NCBI GenBank assembly: GCA_950295325.1
Contig: OX485808.1
Coordinates: 36,476,527 to 36,540,526 of the forward strand
From: Polytrichum commune
Taxonomy: Eukaryota; Streptophyta; Polytrichopsida; Polytrichales; Polytrichaceae
DNA: 64,000 nucleotides
Direction: 5' to 3'
Part shown: one piece after another, positions 58,300-64,000 of the stretch
How positions within the stretch are numbered: the first letter of the stretch is position 1
Layout of the letters: each line of letters begins with the position of its first letter
Notes under the pieces: generated by a model
The model's input: only the letters and a program-made list of their open reading frames with translations
The model's database searches: none
Told to the model about the DNA's origin: nothing
Translations under genes and position numbers: made by a program

Positions 58300-59870
58300 A
58301 AGACAAACACCTCGATGTGAGGCCAAACCCACCACCCTTAAGCGTCCTAGTCCGGGTGATGGTTTTGAGAATCACATGTATCTCCTACAACCTTGAACCA
58401 TGTGCAAAGTAATTTTCATGTTCAAAGGAACACATATTGTTTCACTCATTGTGCTTTATTAATGTTAGCCTCTTGGCTTGTGGTAGAGTTGGCTTTCTCA
58501 AGAGTCCAACCCGCGACTTTAGCCACACATGCCCTTAAGGACATTCCCCTCACTATTTTAATCTTCACTTCCTTTTTCTTGCCATTGCAAGAATCCTCCA
58601 CATTCTCCATTAATAATGCAAGTGAGTTATGTTGACCAAGAGGTGCAAGTGTTGAAAAACACTTTTCTCAATGGTTAAACACACTCATACAAACCCACGC
58701 GTGGCACCAACTAGCCTAATGAATCTAACTACTTAGCCACCACTAAAATGGCCTAATGTGATTTAGTTTTTAATGTGCTAACACCCACTAATTGGGTTTA
58801 GCCTTGCTAACCCCTAGATGGCCTAATTATGGTTTGTTATTAAGCAGCTCGGCTGCAGTCTCATCCCACAGTCTCGGTGTTGTTAGCCCCTCCAGCAGCT
58901 CAGCTGCAGTCTGGTCCACGGTCTCGATGTTGTTAGGCCCTCCAGCAGCTCAGCTGCAGTCTGGTCCACGGTCTCGGTGCTGTTAGCCCCTCCAGCAGCT
59001 CAGCTGCAGTCTAGTCCACGGTCTCGATGCTGTTAGCCCCTCCAGCAGCTCAGCTGCAATCTAGTCCACGGTCTCGGTGCTGTTAGCCCTCCAGCAGCTC
59101 AGCTGCAGTCTAATCCACAGTCTCGGTGCTGTTAGGCCCTCCAGCAGCTCAGCTGCAGTCTAGTCCACGGTCTCGGTGTTGTTAGCCCCTCCAGCAACTC
59201 AGCTGCAGTCTAATCCCTCAAAGCTCCAATACCCGAATAGGCAACCCAGCTACTAACGGCACCTTAATACAAACCCTCTCATCCACTAATCAAATGTTTT
59301 CTAGGTTCTTCTTTTCTTTTCTTTTCTTTGCTCCTAAGTAATGAACTAATCTAACACACTAATTTCACTAACTACTACCTAATCACCACGTGCAATCTTA
59401 AGCTCTAAGAGCTCACTCACTTGGGAGGCATTGAGAGAGAGAGCAAAAATGAGAGAGGGAAGCCTTAAGTACCAAAGAGAGAGAGAGGTCATGAGGTAAG
59501 GATAGGGTGAGAGGATTAGCACCTCCAATCACAACCCCTTAATCCCTTCCTCCTAAGTAGGGACTCATCCCATCCACAAAGCTCTTACATTCCTAAATCA
59601 ACAAGGTGGATCCTAATGTGGGCATTTAATCCGCAGAGCTCACCTTGCCTCACCTTACTCCATACTCACCTAGTCAAGGCATCATTTATTGAACTTAAAC
59701 CTTGAAACAATCACACAACACCACCTAATGTTTAAACTTAAATCCACACCGCACTTCACTCTTTTTATATTTTTGTGAACAATCATAACACTTCAAAGTC
59801 TAACTACAATTGGTTTCAAAGAGTTAATCACCACATGTGGGCACCATTTTGGGCTCACACTCGAGTAGAA
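58300..59870 (+). repeat. Repeat V, copy 2
   Basis: It is colinear with 28100-29230 (GAGGCCAAACC, CTAGTCCGGGTGA, GTGTTGAAAAACACTTTTCT, CACATGTGGGCACCATTTTG). It is longer because of the internal minisatellite. It ends about 40 bp before repeat R copy R3 begins. Confidence 0.6.
58838..59215 (+). repeat. Minisatellite, about 50-bp unit, 8 copies
   Basis: Each unit carries AGCAGCTCAGCTGCAGTCT, then CCACGGTCTCGGTG and TGTTAGCCCCTCC. The AGCAGCTCAGCTGCA part can form a small hairpin. Units differ by single bases and by one or two bases in length, so no reading frame persists. Confidence 0.9.
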
Positions 59871-61562
59871 AAAAAAAATTTGCTTACTTGGAAGAAGTAG
59901 CCCAACTGGGTTGCGTGGAGATGTCTTTGGGTTTTCCTCTCTTCATTCAATTAGGTATAATCTATGGATTCTTGTAAAATGATCAGCCATTTGCCTAAAC
60001 TCTTGAACTTGAACCGGTCATATCTCAAACCCAACCGGCCCATCTGTAACTAGCAGCCAGATCTCCCCATTTGTAGGGCTGGTTGAGATCAAGAAACAAC
60101 CGGTCCAAATTCAAGAATCTAGGCAAAGTGTCGATCGTTTTAAAGAAATCTACAGGATGCATATTAAATTAATAATGGAAATCCGAAAGGTATCAACATG
60201 TAACCGGTTGGACTCGGAAACACTTGGATCTTGACGACCGATTGTGCCTAAAACCTCCCCGGAAACTAATCTCCATCTCGGGTTTACATAAGAGCTTTAG
60301 GTGCAGGAACCATTGTCTTATCATACATAATTAGGTCACTAACATATTGCACCCCCCACCCACCATAAAGAATTTGATCTTGAGTACCACATTCCCACGC
60401 TTTGGTCTGCATTCACCATTAAGGATCAACCTCGCGATGATGGCTCCATTCTATATAAACGACTTTAAATGCTTCTAAAGAACTAATGACTTGCTATTTC
60501 ACAAAGAGCCATAGCAACATGCTTGGAAAGAAGGAAGGCAAGGAGAGGAATCCATTGATCACAACATTTGTGTTTAGAGCAGAAAAAAATTATGCTTTCA
60601 AATGTCGATGGTTTTCCAATTCAAAGCATTTTACCTAAAGCAAAGGTCACCATCCAAATCCAAACCTCCCTAGGTACTTCATTTTTCACTTTTAGAAATT
60701 TACTTAATTTCCTAGGATTTGTAGACAAACTTCTAATGAAAATATTCAATAAATATATCAAGTACTCAGGAGATAGATGGTACATCTTGACCTTCACCAG
60801 AAATCAAATTGCAGTGATCTCTTCCCATGATTTCCCTCGGCTTGCTTCAAATAAGATGTGATCCTACAACAGTAATGTGAATTGGGCATCCAGGAAAATT
60901 GATACATCCAAATAAATTGGCAACCCAAAATTGAATGTTACAACATCCAACAAGGCTGCTCACTAGAGGTCCTCCATTTGAACAATCCTGATCACTTTGG
61001 AGCAATTCCTTGAACATTCTCGCTCATTTCCAACCCCACTAAATAATCATGTTACTGTGGACCATGGTGATCTTCTAGAACCCACACTCATTCTCATATT
61101 CAGAATCAATGTGGACCACATTGATTATTTTTCTAGGAAATTGATGTGGGTGGATATTTTCAGTTTATGCTAGGTTTGACGTTTGGTGTAAGGTGACTCT
61201 TTGATTTCATATAAGGCATTGATCGGAAGTCACAAGGAAGACTGAGTGGAAGTTATTTGTTATTTCCACCCCACTAATTATGTCCACGCCAATTTTCCAC
61301 CCCCACTAATCGGACTGTTTAGAGCAGTGAGCAAGTGAGAGCGAATGCATTACCTACCTTAGAACTGATGACAGACCATTCGCCAGTGGCAGCACTGCGA
61401 ATCATGGGACAACATCCGGCGATTCACCAGGCCCAGGCTTGCAACAATTAATGCATCCTGAGCAATTTCGAGCGTTTAAAACAAACATCAGAGCACCATA
61501 ATCCAACTTAGTGAGCAGCTGAGAGTGAAAGCACAATTGGTGAAGTAAGCATAATTACTGAC

Positions 61563-61810
61563 CGTTTGCCAGTGATGGCATTGCTCTCATCGGAGGCCAG
61601 AATGCCCTTGCTTTGCTGCGAGATGGAGGAGGCCGTCCGTCTCAGCTCCTCCGTGTATGGATTGGTGCTCTCGAACTCTGGCGGCATCACAATCTGCTGT
61701 GGAGATGGGCAGGAGCCCCGCTGAATTGTAGTGGCCTTGCGGGAGCAGTGCAGCCATGAATCCCCCAGGAACATGCTCCGTTCCAGGCCACCGGATGCGG
61801 CCATCACCAT
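61563..61810 (-). pseudogene. Fructose-bisphosphate aldolase first-exon fragment in R3
   Basis: ATG at 61810 gives a plastid-leader-like start (MAASGGLERSMFLGDSW), then MPPEFESTNPYTEELRRTAS, SISQQSKGILASDES and NAITGKR, matching the N-terminus of class I aldolase. The exon ends at a GTCAGT donor, lost in R1. Within the next 1.5 kb on this strand I find no further aldolase exon, so it is a captured or stranded exon, better preserved here than in R1. Confidence 0.7.
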
Positions 61811-61854
61811 TGTGCGTTTCACTTGAGGATTGAGTGTTTCCGTACGTGTTTGTG

Positions 61855-61930
61855 AAGAATTCTTCCTTTCCTTTCCTACGTGTTTGTGAAGAATTCTTCC
61901 TTTCCTTTCCTTTCCTTTCCTTTCCTTGGC
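61855..61930 (+). repeat. TTTCC microsatellite with local duplication
   Basis: Runs of TTTCC follow GTGTTTGTGAAGAATTC twice here, against once in R1 (15125-15165). They lie just upstream of the aldolase exon on its strand and would be its leader. Confidence 0.85.
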
Positions 61931-64000
61931 TTTCCGATCCGATCCGAAGAAGCATGGATCGTCGTGCGAGGAGAGGAGATGGGGAGTTCGGGACAGCAAA
62001 GCAGTGGCGGAGCGAGGCTGCCACACTACCAATCTTGTGAGAGGCGCCTGCTGCCTATTTCTTTATCTACTAACCCACCTTTCTTCTCTTCTCTTCCTCC
62101 TTCCTCCCTCCCTTCCTGCCTGCCTGCCACCAGTGTTCAAGATTGAAGCCCTCATATGAGTTTCATTTTGAAGGGCTCTCAAATTTCAGCGCTTCAATTG
62201 AAGGGTTGGTTCAAATCCAAGACGTCAAATTAAGAATATAGAAAGGAACTACAAAACTCATATTAAACTTGTGCATGAATTATATGGTACATGTTTGTAG
62301 TACAATGTGAAAAATTAAGAACCAACCATCAAACTCCACTTCTTGTAGTGACAATGCCCTACGCTTGTTGGTTCTTGTGGTGGGCAAATTATGTTGAGGA
62401 CTTCAAGCGACATTTCCATTTTCAATTTGGGGTCGTGTCCTGAAGGGTTGTTTTGAGAGAGGTATATTTTGAAAGGGCCAAATCTCATTTGAAGGGCATT
62501 GAAGACCTCAATCTTGAACATTGCCTGCCACCCACAACCACACCTAACTGCCTCCTCCATTTCTATAAAAAGATTTGTTGGTCATGTCCCATGTCATGGG
62601 ATAGAGGCGTTGTGGTGGAGATTGCCTTTGTGCGGTAATAGGGTCCATGCAATGCATGTCGGAACTTAATGAATAAGGTTCGGTGAAGTTCAATGAAATT
62701 TCCATTGTAATATGTCATATAGATAATCTTATAAACATTGATTGTTCAAAACATTCAAACTGTGATTTTAGGATGGAGCCTCTCGTGGCAAAACCACATT
62801 CCCTTGTTCATACCATGCCCACACTAGGACAGGCGACCGGCCGCACCATTGGGAGAGTTTCCATCTTGATAAGAGTTCTTGTCTTGTATGCACCGGCGAA
62901 CCTACAGTACGTTGCATCTAGTGAGGTTACTGTGAGTACTAGGAGGAATCCTTATTGGTAGCAGTAAATTTCGGAAAGAGATGCATTTTCCATATCAAGA
63001 GGGACTCCTCGTACTGCCTAGGAGCAATGGGTAGCCTTAGGGTGGGCATGGTATAAGTGTGCGATTTATTGAGATTAGAGTCATCCTTATAATCTCTCAA
63101 AAACTAATAGAAACATTACTAATAAAAAACATTCTCATAAAAAATTTACTTATATCGATGACGTTTTGTAGTATTATGTTGGCAATTAGCGGACGTGACA
63201 TTTTGAGACCTCTAGGCATTTGGTTTAGGCCCTTCACAGATAATGTACGTGACACTAAATTGATATCATAAGTGGTGTAGTAGAAATGTGGTACCTACTC
63301 ACATGGCATGACTATCTAATAGGAAGTCGCCAAGATGACAAGTGGAGGTGGTATTTTATATTCATTTCCTGTTACTAGGTGGTCATGTCATCCCGGTAAG
63401 TACCACATTTCTATTAGTGCCAATTGCTTGTATAGTTTCAACAAAATATTTTTTGAGATTAGAGTTATCCTTAAGGTCTCTCAAAAGCTCATATTTGGAA
63501 GGGAGTTTTGCTCCTTTTTTAACAATTTCTAATGTTTCAGGTTCATTCAAGTGGTGATGGAACCCCCAACTTTGGTGAAACGAAGGGGAGGCGCTAGGCT
63601 TTGCAAATAGACAGTCGTATAAAAATGAATTTCATGGCAAACTTTTGAAACTTAAGTTGTGCCCTCAAAAGTTTGAAAATGAATTCATTTTTATAGAACC
63701 GTCTCTTTGCCTAAGTCAAACACTTGCACTTCACCATAATTGAGGGTCCCAGCCCCACTTGAATGCTCCTTAAACAATATAAATTGTCAAAGAAAGGGCC
63801 AAATCTCCCTATCAAAACATGAGTTCTTGAGAGACCTTAAGGATAACTATATTTTTAATGCTAGATGAATGAGAGGTGCACTCATGTGCAACAATTCCCT
63901 TTCACTTAGTGGGTCACCAATGTAAGGTACGTGGACCTTGTGTGATTGCTCTTCTTTTGATTGGAAACATAACCCTGAGTGGTAACGGCAATAAATTGTG

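Larger units (their letters stand above)
59907..64000 (+). repeat. Large repeat R, copy R3
   Basis: It matches R1 (96-907, 13409-13693, 14283-17241) and lacks both insertions seen there. It has small private differences, including a partly duplicated TTTCC tract. It runs off the right edge. Confidence 0.9.

Noticed and set aside
58838-59215. Coding tandem repeat
   Set aside because: Unit length varies by one or two bases, so no frame persists.

Overview
The window looks like a repeat-rich nuclear region of a land plant. Introns have GT...AG borders, intergenic DNA is AT-rich, and gene fragments of plant type are present (aldolase, Rab GTPase, LRR receptor kinase). The only largely intact host-type gene encodes a kinase, an NB-ARC and an LRR in one protein. 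That architecture is known mainly from mosses, so a moss or another seed-free plant is my best guess. This is inference; I ran no database search.

Layout. (1) 1-17.2 kb is one copy (R1) of a large repeat whose sister copy (R3) fills 59.9-64 kb. R3 keeps the empty target sites, so two later insertions into R1 can be cut out exactly. One is element A (908-13408, 12.5 kb, 10-bp target duplication). The other is a 589-bp TIR element (13694-14282, 8-bp target duplication). (2) 17.8-34 kb is mostly non-coding repeats: a PIF/Harbinger-like TIR element, nested repeat families, and a G-run TIR element (32402-34007). (3) 34.3-39.1 kb holds a decayed hAT transposase gene, exons of an unidentified plant gene and an LRR-kinase scrap. 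(4) 39-48 kb holds minisatellites, a Rab exon fused to an antisense copia remnant, and a 0.6-kb direct repeat. (5) 48.4-53.7 kb holds the kinase-NBS-LRR gene, its tandemly duplicated tail, and then element B, a shortened relative of element A that interrupts the duplicated tail. (6) 56.3-59.9 kb is repeats, followed by R3.

The most notable object is element A. Its termini are built from a 7-bp motif (TGAGCGG-like). One gene is a Mutator-like (MULE) transposase with a DDE core and a SWIM zinc finger. The divergent second gene appears to encode a ParB-like domain (VWDGNHRLQAW) followed by a beta-class-ordered DNA-methyltransferase-like domain. Between them lies an array of 13 sites based on the perfect palindrome GTGGCCGTTAACGGCCAC, mostly 105-106 bp apart, about ten helical turns. 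Element B keeps the same terminus, gene orientation and ParB-to-methyltransferase order despite strong divergence. Both copies carry stops and frameshifts, so these are relics. The design (transposase, ParB/methyltransferase partner, phased palindrome array) may be an undescribed transposon accessory system.
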